A program made the position numbers and the translations under genes. Below, one piece after another: positions 13,221-24,804 of a stretch of 64,000 bases of DNA (positions within the stretch are counted from its first letter, which is position 1; each line of letters starts with the position of its first letter). Under the pieces are notes generated by a model that worked only from the letters and a program-made list of their open reading frames with translations, had not been told where the DNA came from and did not search any database. Location: assembly GCF_000516985.1 (NCBI RefSeq), contig NW_006917091.1, forward strand, positions 244,285-308,284. The letters are read 5' to 3'. This DNA is from Pestalotiopsis fici W106-1 (lineage: Eukaryota; Ascomycota; Sordariomycetes; Amphisphaeriales; Sporocadaceae).

Positions 13221-13924
13221 GGTAATTTGATTTGTCCTTTCCACGAATATAGTGACAATGCACTTGGTTTGAACCGGCCCTCGTCGTATTGCAGGGAAGT
13301 GAAAGTGACGCAAAATCGGCGACGAGGACACGAAATTTGAAGAATTGCAAGGGCAACGCTCCTCATACTAGCATCCGATGGGCATGTACAAGTTCCAACT
13401 ATCTTCTGCGTGATGGACACAATTGGTCCGAGTCGATTTGAGTGATAGATAACGTACCGAATCTAGCGGACACGGATAGATTAGTATTTTCAAGCCACAA
13501 CTGATGAGAGGCGGTGTTGTAGGTAGACGGAAGAGAGGAATTGGCTCGGATATCACTCTGAGCAATCATGGAGTGTTCCGAATCTGGGGAACCTACTCCC
13601 TTGCCACGACCCCGGCCTTGGCCTGAAGATAAGATATCCATCGAATCCCTGCAACGAGGGTACCCTTGCTGGTTGGAGTCAATTCCCATGATATGCCGTC
13701 GGAAGGACGCGTCTCTCGTTAGATCTTCGGAGGTAGAAATGAAAGTGACTAGGGCGTGACTTGCTCAGATATACATTGGTAGCTGATTCTGTAAATAATG
13801 TTGGCGGGAAAGAGGCGACAAACTGCCTGCTGACTGTGCGTCAATCCAAGCTGTCTCGATTCGCTGGTCCTTCAAGACGTGCATCGCCGCGACTCGAACC
13901 ATTGTTAGACAAGATACATCAGAA
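13221..13924. promoter_or_regulatory. Divergent promoter, permease / proline-racemase-type gene
   Basis: This 704-bp head-to-head interval contains overlapping TGATAG and AGATAA near 13443-13452 and another AGATAA near 13626. These match the HGATAR consensus of fungal nitrogen GATA factors (AreA/NIT2). Shared nitrogen control of the two genes is inferred from motif and layout only. No gene is supported inside it. Confidence 0.4.
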
Positions 13925-14995
13925 ATGTCACTTCCGACAAAACTCTTTGAAACTGAACATTTCTCTACCTGGCGGCAATTAGAAGTGGTCGACTCTCATA
14001 CATGCGGCCAGCCAACCCGTGTTATCCTGGGTGGGGCGGGCATCGCTCCGGGCATGACGCCCCGAGACGCGCAGAGCTACCTCGAAGATAGTGCGCCCTG
14101 GGTGCGCAGGGCGGCCATTCTGGAGCCCCGGGGCCATCGGAGCATGTTTGGCGCGGCCGCCATTGCGCCTCCCGCCTCCCAACCTTGGGGCGTTGTTTTC
14201 ATGGATGCAAATGGATATCCTGAAATGTGTGGTCATGCAACAATTGGCATTGCGACCACACTTTGCGAGCTTGGGCTTGTGCAGCCTAGTGGTGATCATG
14301 ATGGCCAAAACGGCTCATTTTCCTTTGGCCTCGAATCCCCTGCAGGGCGCTTGAATTTGGAGGCAGTCATTGTCAACGGCCGCTGCGAGTCTGTCAGCTT
14401 TCAGACACCTCTTGCGCACTTTGTCGGCTCTGTCGATATTACGCTAGATACGGGAGTTTTTGCGCAGGTCGATGTTGCCTATGGAGGCCAATACTATGCT
14501 TTCATTCCTTCTGTTGCGGCTGGCCTGGATATTGTGCCCGACAGTATAGATGGCCTGATATCGGCTGCCATGTCTGTGCGCGATGAGCTTGCCAGGCAGT
14601 TCAGCATTACGGACAAGAGCACTGGAAAAGTACCGGAAATTGGCAATATTCTTTGGACACAGGAGTCTCACAGCAAGGATGCAGACGCAAGAAATGTTCC
14701 CATCTCAAAGGCGGGATCTTTTGACAGATCTCCATGCGGCACGGCCACTTGCGCTCGCATGGCTGTACTTGTGGCGAAAGGGAAGCTCTCAGTGGGAGAA
14801 ACATTTGTTAACGAAAGTATTCTTGGTACATTGTACCGGGGTCATGTAACTGCCATGCACCCTCATGTGCCCAACGGTATTATTCCTCGAGTAAGTGGAA
14901 GTGCTTGGTTGACAGCTCGGTCGTGTCTATTTGTTGACCCTCGAGATCCACTGGGAGCGGGTTATCTGGTTGGTGGAGGCGTCGCAGTCCTCTGA
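13925..14995 (+). CDS. Proline racemase family (4-hydroxyproline 2-epimerase / proline racemase type)
   Basis: An intronless gene of 356 residues belongs to the PrdF/proline-racemase fold. Motif I reads GYPEMCGHATIG with Cys102, and motif II reads DRSPCGTATCARMA with Cys271. Both catalytic thiols are therefore present. In this family two cysteines mark racemases and 2-epimerases, whereas trans-3-hydroxyproline dehydratases have Thr at the second position. The reaction is likely alpha-carbon inversion of proline or 4-hydroxyproline in the cytosol. The N-terminal motif HTCGQPTRV departs from the more usual HT-G-EP form. It is divergent from an amino-acid permease, consistent with uptake plus catabolism of imino acids. 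Which imino acid is used cannot be decided from sequence. Confidence 0.9.
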   Translation: MSLPTKLFETEHFSTWRQLEVVDSHTCGQPTRVILGGAGIAPGMTPRDAQSYLEDSAPWVRRAAILEPRGHRSMFGAAAIAPPASQPWGVVFMDANGYPEMCGHATIGIATTLCELGLVQPSGDHDGQNGSFSFGLESPAGRLNLEAVIVNGRCESVSFQTPLAHFVGSVDITLDTGVFAQVDVAYGGQYYAFIPSVAAGLDIVPDSIDGLISAAMSVRDELARQFSITDKSTGKVPEIGNILWTQESHSKDADARNVPISKAGSFDRSPCGTATCARMAVLVAKGKLSVGETFVNESILGTLYRGHVTAMHPHVPNGIIPRVSGSAWLTARSCLFVDPRDPLGAGYLVGGGVAVL

Positions 14996-15974
14996 GCCAA
15001 GTGTACTGCTAGGTAGCATGGGCAGCATCTTCTTGGGATCGCCACATCTTCTTGGTAGAATTATGCTGGAAATATGCTAAATGGAACAACGGTACTGGGG
15101 TGAAACAACTGTAATTTTCTCAATAAACGGTTTGGCTATTTTGTTGTACTTGGCACCGTGGCTGACTTTGACATATATCGCATTTATGTTGCGGCTGGGT
15201 GCAATATCTATGCAGACATCTTTTGGTGTCTGCCCAGTATTGTCGGCGCTTGATCCTTTTAGCGGCTTGGGCTTCCCAGGCCAGGGTGTACTCGGCTGGA
15301 CAGTTGACGGAGTCGCGTACATGGCCTTGGTCGTTTTCGGGCGATTGACTGATACAGTCGCGTGTTTGACCTTTTTGCATAGTAATCGAGGCTCGCTAGG
15401 CTGTTGTTGGCGCTTCGTGGATCTCTGTAGTGGCATCCCGACGTCTTGCATTGGAACCAAGAGGGTTCAGTAAAGGGAGAATAAGACGCTCACCTTCCAC
15501 GTTCAAGGTTGGGAGCGGGGCATTGCAAACGACTGCGGGGCTATCCGGATGCCTAGGACAATAGGGGATTTAGCGCTAATAACTCAAAGTTCTTTCTAAG
15601 GTAGGTACATAGTATGCATAATGCGCAGACCCTGGAATCAGTAAAGCCTCCAGCAATTGGCCATGATGCGATTGACGATACGCGCAGTAGGAACAAAGGC
15701 TCAACAGAGATCCGCCAGTCGTATGCGATATACTCAATAGCCAGGTGTCACTCTGAGTCATATGACCGGGCTGGGAATAGGGAAGATATTCCAGGATTTC
15801 AAAGAGCTGAAAATTATCTCGCTAGCGATTTATCAGCGGAAATTATGTAGCCTGCTGCCTGCGCCGTAACGCTAGCTCATATAAAGCAGCAGCGCAGCCC
15901 AGAAAAGTTCACATAGGTAACCTCTCGACTCCCCATAAGTAAGCGCTCTTGACAGGGCGCGCGAGGCACAGCAG
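14996..15974. other. Intergenic with an ambiguous open stretch
   Basis: Around 15080-15470 both strands are open for about 130 codons, but neither product resembles a known family and no flanking exon could be joined. I do not call a gene. The right end carries the promoter of the HMG-like gene. Confidence 0.4.
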
Positions 15975-16985
15975 ATGGACACGGACCAGTCGTCATCCGA
16001 GCCCCGAGTCACAGAGTCCAGGCGCCGGAATCGTATGGGCCCGCGCGACTTCGGTCCGCCGAAAGCATTCGAGATACCACCAGAGTTGTACCAGAAAGCC
16101 AAAAACCAGAATGACGAGCTCAACGACGACGAGGTGCAGTGAGCCGTACAGCCTGTCTCGTCTCCACTCGACTGATCAAATTATTAGCGGGCTCTTCTCA
16201 TTAGCCGTGGCGATGTCGTTGGCAAGGCGCTTGCTCACCCAGAATCACTAACTCTGGCCGAAAAGTACGACGTCCTGGGGTGGACAGAGCCCGAGAGCTT
16301 GCATGCCGCCATCCAGCGGATCAGCGGTCTCGAGACACCCGCAGAGCTGCTAGCCAAAGCTCAGGTCTCTCGCGACTCCCTTTCTTGGGACGAAATAGAT
16401 CTCATCGTGAAGCGATTTCAGCTCAGCTCACCCACTCCCGGCACCTCTGGAGTCGATATGTGGCGTCAGGTGCCCGGCAATCTCCAGGCACGAGCCTTGG
16501 TTTCCGCCTGTGAAGGAATCGATGACGAATTCTTCAACCGCCTCACGGAGTTTTCCATTGGAGATGATGGTGCCGTGGCCAAGAGGGTGGCCAAATTCCT
16601 AAAGGATAACCCAGAAGCTCTGCCGCCGCAACCATCAATAAGAAATGAGCACTGTTACAGCCTTGCACATTCTCGTGACGACGTCGTCTTGGGTAACTAC
16701 CGCCCTTGGCCACCCCTCGGCCCGGGACGGTTTCCTGAGCAGTATCCACCCACAGCTTCAGTAGTTTTTGGAAGGGATCTCAAGGAACAAGGGATTTTCT
16801 CGTACGCGCCCGTAGGAAGGGAACTATACCAATTGTGGGATGACTTGTCTGAGGACGAAAGAGACCAGTATAGGGACCGAGCCGAGGTGCTCCGCCAGGC
16901 AGCTTGGGATGAATGGTACAAAAAACAAGGAAGCAAACAAGGGGGTCGAGATCCTCGACCCGTAATGGCACTTGCATCAGAGTGA
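15975..16985 (+). CDS. Uncharacterised protein with a C-terminal HMG-box-like region
   Basis: Two exons (15975-16133, 16188-16985) give 318 residues and no signal peptide or TM. The N-terminus is charged (ESRRRNRMGPRDFGPP). The middle is helical and acidic without a recognised domain. Residues of about 235-300 resemble an HMG box: a proline-rich lead (YPPTASVVFGRDL), then YQLWDDLSEDERDQYRDRAE, matching the W-x-x-L-S-x-x-E-R/K-x-x-Y-x-x-x-A pattern of helices 2-3. It could be a chromatin-associated or mating-type-like DNA-binding factor, but helix 1 looks degenerate. The acceptor at 16187 keeps the frame, and the sequence upstream of exon 2 otherwise runs into a stop. Moderately confident as a gene, low confidence in function. 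Confidence 0.7.
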
Positions 16986-17798
16986 GGTTTTTGAATAACA
17001 CGACGAGTATCGACAGCCTCAACACCGTCCAATGTTGAGGCGAGCAGAGACGCAAGGATCTGTGAAGACTCTTTTCTTCCCCTTAGAATTGACTGGAGAA
17101 AAGTCTGAGGATCCCAGCAGTAAAGAAGCGAAGACGGGAATTTGACTTGCAAGAGTCAAGTTCATCGTCCAGTCTATATGCAAAGATGGCATCTAATGCA
17201 AACAATCAGATTTACTTCAGGCATCGATTAAAGCTTCATTTTACACCAATTTCATGTGTCATATTCCGTCTAGTCTCTCCCCAAGTAAGCGAGAAGGAAC
17301 GTATGGTGGATTAATGAGAAGACTCGGCGACATGTCCAACTGCATGGGTCAGGATTGAACAGCGTTATGGTCTGAATTTGGGTTCTTCTTCTGACAAGAG
17401 GCAGAAAGTTGAAAAAAAAAAATATGAGGACTAAATTTGAAGGCAAAAAGGACGGAAACACCTATATTTGCAAATATATAATCCAAGCCAGAGTCGCTTT
17501 AGATCCAACGCCAAGCCGGACAATCAGCAAGACCCCTGCGCTATAGTGATGGAGCTCGAGCGTATATAACTTTGATCATACTGCCAACATCAAGGCAATA
17601 GCATGCAGGGGGGACATGCCTTCTAATTTCTCAGTACTTTTTCAAGAGGCCGTACATACAAAAATAATTTGTTCTTCTTCCCTCAGTTTGCAACTCTTCT
17701 GCGTGACCTGCTCGACACGCCGCCGCCGTCCACTGATCTGTATATATTTCTGCCCAGCACAGTCTTTCACATTTCCGTGGCACCTTGTGTCGCCTAAA
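16986..17798. other. Intergenic, AT-rich
   Basis: About 810 bp with T/A-rich tracts, including a run of A near 17412. The in-frame extension upstream of the ATG at 17799 is poor in protein-like features and is treated as leader/promoter. No other gene is supported. Confidence 0.5.
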
Positions 17799-18599
17799 AT
17801 GATGCGCTTTTCATCCTGGGCTAGCTGGCTCGTGACCGCCTACGTAGGGATCGTCCTGGCCGCAACGAACATAACTTCTGGCATCATGGAAGTGGACCTC
17901 GTGTTCCCACGCAACGAGACCTACGCACCGACATCATCACTTCCCGTGGTTTTTGCTATCAAGAATCCGGAGCTCCTTCCACTACTTTCCAACTCCATCA
18001 CGTTCACGGCGCACGCATGGGAAAACCTGGAACGTTTTCCCATCGCGGCCACTTATGATCTGAGATGGAGAAACTTCAGCAGCAGCGACCCTTACTTTGT
18101 ATATTACACGTTCGCTGGGTTTGAAACTGAGGATGTTTGGTGGCTTACATGGAGTTTCGGCTGGACCGGTTGTACCGAGGAATCTTTGTCTCATAAAAAA
18201 GTCAACTACAGCGACTATTCCACCTCTCTTACCTTTACGACAAAGACCTCTGGACAAGCGATAGATCTCGTCGCCGGTACAGAGAGCGATAATTGTCCCG
18301 CCGACTCGGGAGTTGCCATTGAAGTAGCAAGTACACTTGATGTCCCGATTGGTGTGAATAACTGGGAAGGCGGTGATACGTGCGCTGTGCTTGCCGACTC
18401 GACTCCCGCGGCGACTCCATGTGAGGTCAAGATCGATGCCGTCGCAGCTTCCAGCATTGCTGCCTCTATCGCTCACAATGCCTGCAGAGCAACACAAGTA
18501 GTCGGCTGCGACGATGATGAGAGTGTAGCCGCCCGTTTAGCTGTCGGAGTAGTAACAATCTTGGCCGCCGCATTCGGATCGTTGGGATTCCTCTTTTAG
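17799..18599 (+). CDS. GPI-type surface protein, DUF7136-like
   Basis: Intronless, 266 residues from the ATG in AAAATGATG at 17799. A signal peptide (FSSWASWLVTAYVGIVLAA) precedes a domain beginning EVDLVFPRNETYAP and PVVFAIKNPELLP. That opening is typical of the fungal DUF7136 family of extracellular proteins. Six or more cysteines and several N-glycosylation sequons fit a secreted fold. The C-terminus has a small-residue region followed by a hydrophobic tail (VGVVTILAAAFGSLGFLF), as in GPI-anchored proteins. The role is unknown; cell-wall or surface location is inferred. Confidence 0.85.
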   Translation: MMRFSSWASWLVTAYVGIVLAATNITSGIMEVDLVFPRNETYAPTSSLPVVFAIKNPELLPLLSNSITFTAHAWENLERFPIAATYDLRWRNFSSSDPYFVYYTFAGFETEDVWWLTWSFGWTGCTEESLSHKKVNYSDYSTSLTFTTKTSGQAIDLVAGTESDNCPADSGVAIEVASTLDVPIGVNNWEGGDTCAVLADSTPAATPCEVKIDAVAASSIAASIAHNACRATQVVGCDDDESVAARLAVGVVTILAAAFGSLGFLF

Positions 18600-19061
18600 T
18601 CACTAGCCTAGACATTGAGTCTCCGAGTCACAACAGCTAATCATGTATTACTGGTCGGTGGAAGCACTTGCTTAGATGGATGAAGGCAGAATTGTACGTA
18701 AGATCAACGAGGTTCTCCCATCCGTGGATCCGGCCACGCGGAGCGAACCCGACGGGGTATAGTTATAACGAGGTTCCACGGCCGGTCAATCACCCCAGGG
18801 CTTATCTGGTGCCAGCTCCCCGCAGCCCCGAAGTTCCGTTAGCGCGGGGTCATGCACGGATATGCCGTGAGCACTGAAAACAGCGAGAACTTGGAAGTTC
18901 GCCAGTGACTTTATATAGCTCAGGCACAAATCTTAATCACGAAAGAAGCTACGGCCACAACCGTCGTGTATATTGCAGCAGCCTTAGCTTTGCCCTGGCC
19001 TTGACCGATTTTTGAACCATTACCAACGCATGGAGCGCACATAATCCGCCTAGTTGCCATA
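18600..19061. other. Intergenic
   Basis: About 460 bp without a supported gene; presumed promoter of the aldo-keto reductase-Rid fusion gene. Confidence 0.5.
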
Positions 19062-20869
19062 ATGAGTACGAAAGGAGCGGTGCAGGTGGAGAAGACCGCC
19101 ATTGGGGGCTCCTTGGAAATACCAAGAATAGTCAATGGCCTATGGCAGCTTTCTGGCGGTCATGATAAAGATGTCAACATTGCCTCTGCATCCAGCGCCA
19201 TGGACCAACTGTGAGTTTTGGGGCTAATCAACAGCAATGGCCGCGTATGTGCCCGCTAATATCATTCAACAGGATAAACCGGGGATTGTATGCCTTCGAC
19301 ATGGCAGACCATTATGGTGATGCAGGTATGCTTAGTCCCGGCACCTGGAAGTGTGCAAACTAACCCTGTGTCTAGAGCTCGTTGTTGGCCATCATAACAA
19401 GTCTACGGGTCCTAAATTGACAGCTTTCACCAAATGGTGCCCCGCCGAAAACGGTATCAAGACCTTCGCGAATGCCGAGGCCGCCATTGACCATGCCTTG
19501 TCAAGGATGAGACAGGACAAGATCGAGCTGCTTCAGTGTGAGCAATTCCAAAGATTTGTGATCCAAGGAGCACCACAGCCTGAACTGACATAAAACCCAT
19601 CTAGACCATGCGTGGGACTATTCAGATGACACATATATACACAATCTTAATCACCTCAAATCCTTGCAAACAAAGGGAAAAATTGGCCATGTCGGTCTCA
19701 CCAACACGGATGCCGCACACCTTGAGATGCTCTGCGAGAGCGGGTTTCGTATAGCTACCAACCAAGTTCCAGTTAATGTCATTGATCGTCGTGTCATGAC
19801 GGGGCGCCTGACCCAGGTGTGCCAAAAGAACAATGTCGGCATCCTGGCATATGCGTCCTTGTTGGGTGGCTTCCTGAGCGAGAAGTGGGTAGGTCAACCG
19901 GAGCCGACCGACCCCGAATCTCTGAATTGGAGCTTGCGCAAATATCTCCGGTTCATATGGGCAGCTGGCGGGTGGGATAAGTTCCAGGTCGTATTGCAGG
20001 CGCTGGCCACGATTGCTTCACGACACGAAGTGCCCATTGCCGCTGTGGCGACGCGGTGGGTGCTGGACGTCCCGGCCGTTCAAGCAGTCATCGTGGGAAG
20101 CCGACTCGATGAGAAGACTGATGAATATGCTGCCAAGAACCTCTTGGCATTTACGTTCCAGTTGACCGACGAAGATAGAGCATTGATCTCGGAGGCGCAG
20201 CGCGGCCTCAGCGACGTGCCTGGAGACTGCGGGGACGAGTATCGACGACCACCGTTTTTGACCGTCACGGGAGATTTGAGCCACCATCTCTCCAACCCTG
20301 AGCAGTCTGCAGCCGTCGCAGCATCAATTGCGAAAGGACAGCGCATAGAATACCGGACGGGAAGTGTGTGGGAACCAATCGCTGTAAGCCATAAGTCATT
20401 GTCAGTTGATTTCGCGCTGATAGTGAGATGGCTCTTCATGACATGATATGTATCAGTATTAAGCATTTACTGACTGCATATCTCACAGGGTTACTGTCGG
20501 GCCGTCCGCGTGGGCAACTCGATCCACGTGTCCGGAACCACGGCCAATTCGCCAATCTCGGAACTGCCGAATGTTGGAGGTAGCTCTGCTCACAGTCAAA
20601 CGGTTTGGATACTTGACATCATAGAACGCTCCGTGAAAGCCCTCGGGGCTTCTTTTTCAGATATCGTTAGAACTCGCATCATGGTTCAAAACATCGAAGA
20701 TTGCGAAGAAGTCAGCCGCGCTCATGGATGGCGAATGAAGTGTGCGGATATACTACCAGCTAACACGCTTATCAGTGCCGGCGTAGTGGGTGACAACATG
20801 CTGGTGGAGATTGAGGCCTGGGCTGAGGTTGGCTCCGGAGATCGAGGCGTACTGCAAATCGGGAACTGA
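19062..20869 (+). CDS. Aldo-keto reductase fused to a Rid/YjgF-like domain
   Basis: Five exons (19062-19210, 19273-19325, 19376-19537, 19605-20383, 20489-20869) encode 507 residues. Residues 1-370 form an aldo-keto reductase barrel. FDMADHYGDAE supplies the Asp and Tyr of the tetrad, FTKWCP the Lys and LLQYHAWDYSD the His. VGLTNTD, PVNVIDRR and AVIVGSR are cofactor-side blocks. Exon 5 adds a Rid (YjgF/YER057c/UK114) domain from about residue 382: GYCRAVRVGNSIHVSGTTA, then RTRIMVQNIED and ending MLVEIEAWAEV. The join lies at an intron (20384-20488) and the frame is continuous. The Rid part appears to lack the Arg that binds the substrate carboxylate in classical RidA imine deaminases. A link between carbonyl reduction and handling of an imine/enamine intermediate is inference. 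Confidence 0.88.
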
Positions 20870-21942
20870 GCAGAACATATCGCGGGTGCACCACAATACG
20901 ACTAGATTTCTTCTTCAGCTGTTTGACTGGGTCTAAGCGGTCTACTTGGTTGGATGATGACTTGGGCAGTATAAAAAAAAGGTTCTCTCAATGGACACCC
21001 ATGCTGCACCAATGCATTACCGTTGACGGCCGGTAAGGCTATTTTCAGGGATAACTTAACTGACCCCCTTGAACCGTGGCTGTGTACTTTCAAAGATCCT
21101 TGTGATACACGTGTAAACACAAATTCAAGTGCCGCCCTCCCGACCCCAGTCATGACCAGTTATTCTCAATGTGTTCTGGAAACACTAAAGCATAGGCCGA
21201 TCATCAAGTGGGCCAGACAAAGGAAATGGAGTAGACTATTTTAGTAGACTAACGATTCCGGTTCGTACTTCGATCATACTAAGTGCACTCGAAGCTTATA
21301 GTTAGTGATCCACTCTATACGCGTATAATCGACCAATCTTGGGCGTTAAAATACGCGGCAATACGACATGGGCGATGCTCGGATGTTTTCATCAGTAGAG
21401 AATCTCAAGACCCTGGAGAAGATTATGCTTAAAGCAGGGTATTTGAGACATCTTGTTCACTGTGCACCTTGCCCTACTGCCTGGAATAAAGATAGTCCTA
21501 TGGAAACAAGTGTCATGAGCAGAGGCCGAGGAAAGCTATGCGAATTGTGCCGAGTATGGGGAGTTGGGTACGGAGTCAGCCTTGAGTGGGGACCAAAGGG
21601 CTTTGCAGATCCTTACCCAAGCACCTAAAATAAGGCGGTAGGTACTTTGTGGCTCATCAAAAGACTCTCTCCCTGTCATAGCAACGGTGTCTGGCAGTAC
21701 TGCCCGATGATTCTTCATGACAATTTTCATCCGCGGATACAAATTACTTGGTTTCGTACCCTTTACCAACTTTCTTAATTCGCCTTTGATACCCACAGTG
21801 ATCGAAACGATAGAACATATCTATAGGAGCCTCTCACACACGCAAACCGGCCATCAGAAGCAAGACTCCTAGACGCGCGGCATACAACCTGCAATATCCA
21901 TTTGACAGACTACAAGATACACCTAGCCTCGCCACCCTAAGG
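20870..21942. other. Intergenic, no supported gene
   Basis: About 1.07 kb. Small open frames on both strands lack any family resemblance or splice-supported partner. The right end is the promoter and 5' leader of the glycosyltransferase gene. Confidence 0.5.
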
Positions 21943-24804
21943 ATGTCTAATCATGGTCGGAATCAATCTTCCAGTATACCTCTGAGTTACGCAGTCCCGC
22001 CGCCTACTGAACTGGACCAAAAGAATCCGGTGCTCAAAGGTGCGCGTCTACCTTGCCTACTACCTGGCTGCACAAGCGGCCAATTCTAATGTAATGCAGA
22101 TGACGGACGTCTTGACGTTGACCTCAACTCTTCGGTCGTCAAATACCTATCGTACGTTCGACGAAAGTCAAAGCCTGCTCTCGAAGAGTTTCAGGACCGA
22201 CCCATATCCTCATTACCCCCATACTCGCCCTACCAACAAGCCGAAACGACCAAATTCCCCGTCAGACTCAACATCGTTATCCAAGTCGTCGGCAGTCGTG
22301 GCGACGTGCAACCGTTTATTGCTCTGGGCAATGAACTTCAAAAGCATGGGCATCGCGTACGGCTAGCCACCCACGATGTATTCGCTGCATTTGTGCGTGA
22401 ATCCGGGCTCGAATTCTTTCCCATCGGCGGTGATCCGGCCGAACTAATGGCATACATGGTGCGGAATCCGGCATTGATTCCCAGCATGAAGAGCCTTCGG
22501 GCCGGCGACATCCAAAAGAAACGAAAAATGATGGAGGAAATGTTGAACGGCTGTTGGTTGTCGTGTATCGAGCCGGACCCGATTTCCTCGGTTCCTTTTG
22601 TGGCGGACGCCATTATTGCCAACCCCCCAAGCTTCGCCCACATTCATTGTGCACAAGCATTGAGCATTCCAGTTCACCTCATGTTCACGATGCCCTGGTC
22701 GACCACGCGAGCCTTTCCGCATCCATTGGCCAATCTAAAGAATGCCTCCACTTCCGGCGCGGAGCCTCGGACGGCCAATGCGCTTTCATATTCTGTGGTA
22801 GAATTCCTAACATGGCAAGGGTAAGAAAACATCGTCTCCTACGGCCCTAGCATTGCTGCATAGCTGACAATTGCAACCTTCAGCCTTGGGGATGTTATCA
22901 ACGAATGGAGAGACAAGTTGGATCTGGAGCCAATAGCATTCTCAGATGGACCTAACCTGGCAGAGACACTAAAGATTCCATTCACGTATTGTTGGTCTCC
23001 TGCCTTGGTCCCAAAACCAAGCGATTGGGGTCCGCATATTGGTAAGAAGTACTTGTTTCTGCATTTTGACATTTCTAATGAAGATATAGATGTGTGCGGC
23101 TTTTTCTTTCGCGAGCCTCCCAGCTACTCCCCGCCACCGGAACTAGTCGAATTCATTCAAGGCGGACCTCCACCGATATATATTGGCTTCGGGAGCATCG
23201 TACTTGATGATCCTGAGGGTATGACTAGCCGAATCCTCGAGGCAATCCAACGATGCGGTGTCCGAGCCTTGATCTCCAGAGGCTGGAGTAATCTCGGTGG
23301 GGCGGCAACAGAAAATGTCATGTACCTGGGAGACTGCCCTCACGAATGGTTATTTCAGCATGTAGCTGCTGTCATTCACCATGGTGGAGCAGGTACAACA
23401 GCATGTGGTCTCTTGAATGGACGACCAACGACCATTGTGCCGTTCTTTGGAGAGTATGCTTCCTGTCTTCTCTGATGGAAAATATTCTGTTGCTGACACT
23501 TGACCTTGATGACAGTCAGCCTTTTTGGGGTGAGATGGTTGCCGCCGCCGGGGCTGGACCAAAGCCCATTCCCCAAAAGTTCCTCACGGTAGATAACCTT
23601 GAAGCAGCAATTAGGCTTTGCCTATCAACAGAAGCACAGACCGCAGCACAAGGGATAGCGAGGAGGATGCGAAGCGAGTCGGGAGTCAAGGCGGCAGTGG
23701 CTTCCTTTCATGCCAACCTGCCCGAACGTACACTCGAGTGCGATATTATCAAAGGCCACGCTGCAGCGTGGTCTTACCGAAAGTCAGGCAGGACGTTCAG
23801 GTTATCCAAGGTTGCTGCAGAGATTTTAGCAAGCCACTTGCACATCGACCATAAACGATTGAAAATGTATGTGTGAGATTTGCATTAGCGGTTGGATTGT
23901 TATATTCGTGCTAACTCTTCTTCTTTTTGGGATAGAAACGAGATTCGTCCAATTATAATCGAGTCCCGCAGATGGGATCCCGTTACTGGAACAGTATCGG
24001 CGGCGATTAGTACCAGTCGAGATATCATGGCCGCAGCCGCAGATGTTGTGGTGAAACCAGCCAAGGTCTTCAAAGACCGCTCAAAGGATTCATCTCAATC
24101 TGTAGAAGAACAATTGCCGCATCAAGAAAGAGAGGGCATCAGGTACAGTCGAGATGGTCCACCAAGTACTGCTGATCATGCGAAGGAAGGCAAGGCACGA
24201 GACTGTATGAGTACCACAAAGCAGATGACTGCCGCATCAGCATCGGCTGCTGTGGACTTGTTCAAGTCTTATTCGGGAAGTCTTGTCGCCATTCCGTATG
24301 CTTTCACGGAAGGTTGCCGAAATATTCCTAGGCTTTGGGGTGAGGATGTGCGCGACATTGGCACGATCCGGGATTGGAAATCGGGAACCGCCGCCGGCGC
24401 CAAAATCTTGGTTTACGGGATCGTCGATGGCGTTGCAGGAATCTTTGTGCTACCATACAGAGGTGCCCAGCAAGAAGGGGCCATCGGTGGGCTGAAGGGT
24501 GTTGCCAAAGGCCTTGGCGGACTTTCCAGCAAATTGTTCACAGGTCAGATTCTTCCCCGTATACTTGATCAGCTTGTACAGGCGTAAATATTGACTATTG
24601 TTTCTAGCAAGCATTGGGATAGGGGCATACCCACTGCAGGGTATATACAAGAGTCTGTGGGCGCTGGCCAAGCCCGGCACTCGGCATTCTATTGTCCTTG
24701 CACGGCGCATCGAAGGCACATATCTTGCCTTTCAAGCACGGCAAGCTGGACTGGAAGATCAAACCGTGATGCGAGACTTTGGTTCTCTTACTAGGAAAAA
24801 GTGA
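21943..24804 (+). CDS. UDP-sugar sterol glucosyltransferase-like protein (GT1/GT28 fold) with long C-terminal extension
   Basis: Seven exons (21943-22039, 22100-22820, 22884-23041, 23090-23453, 23516-23866, 23936-24543, 24608-24804) encode 831 residues. The GT28 N-terminal motif is [19 protein letters not shown] near residues 95-115. The UDP-sugar binding motif is [20 protein letters not shown], followed by [13 protein letters not shown]. This matches UGT51/Atg26-type sterol 3-beta-glucosyltransferases. However, the PH and GRAM domains of Atg26 are missing: only about 95 residues precede the GT fold. About 270 residues follow the GT domain (from residue 564), with an Ala-rich segment and a Gly-rich, possibly membrane-contacting region ([20 protein letters not shown]). 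Sterol or another lipid may be the acceptor. An alternative last exon downstream of 24804 is possible. Confidence 0.88.

Noticed and set aside
13870..13905. Possible tRNA B-box (GGTTCGAGTC on the minus strand)
   Set aside because: The flanking bases do not form a T-stem and no acceptor or anticodon stem can be drawn around it.
15077..15473. Open frames of about 130 codons on both strands
   Set aside because: Neither product resembles a protein family, and no splice-supported extension was found; the two frames are mutual shadows, so no gene is called.
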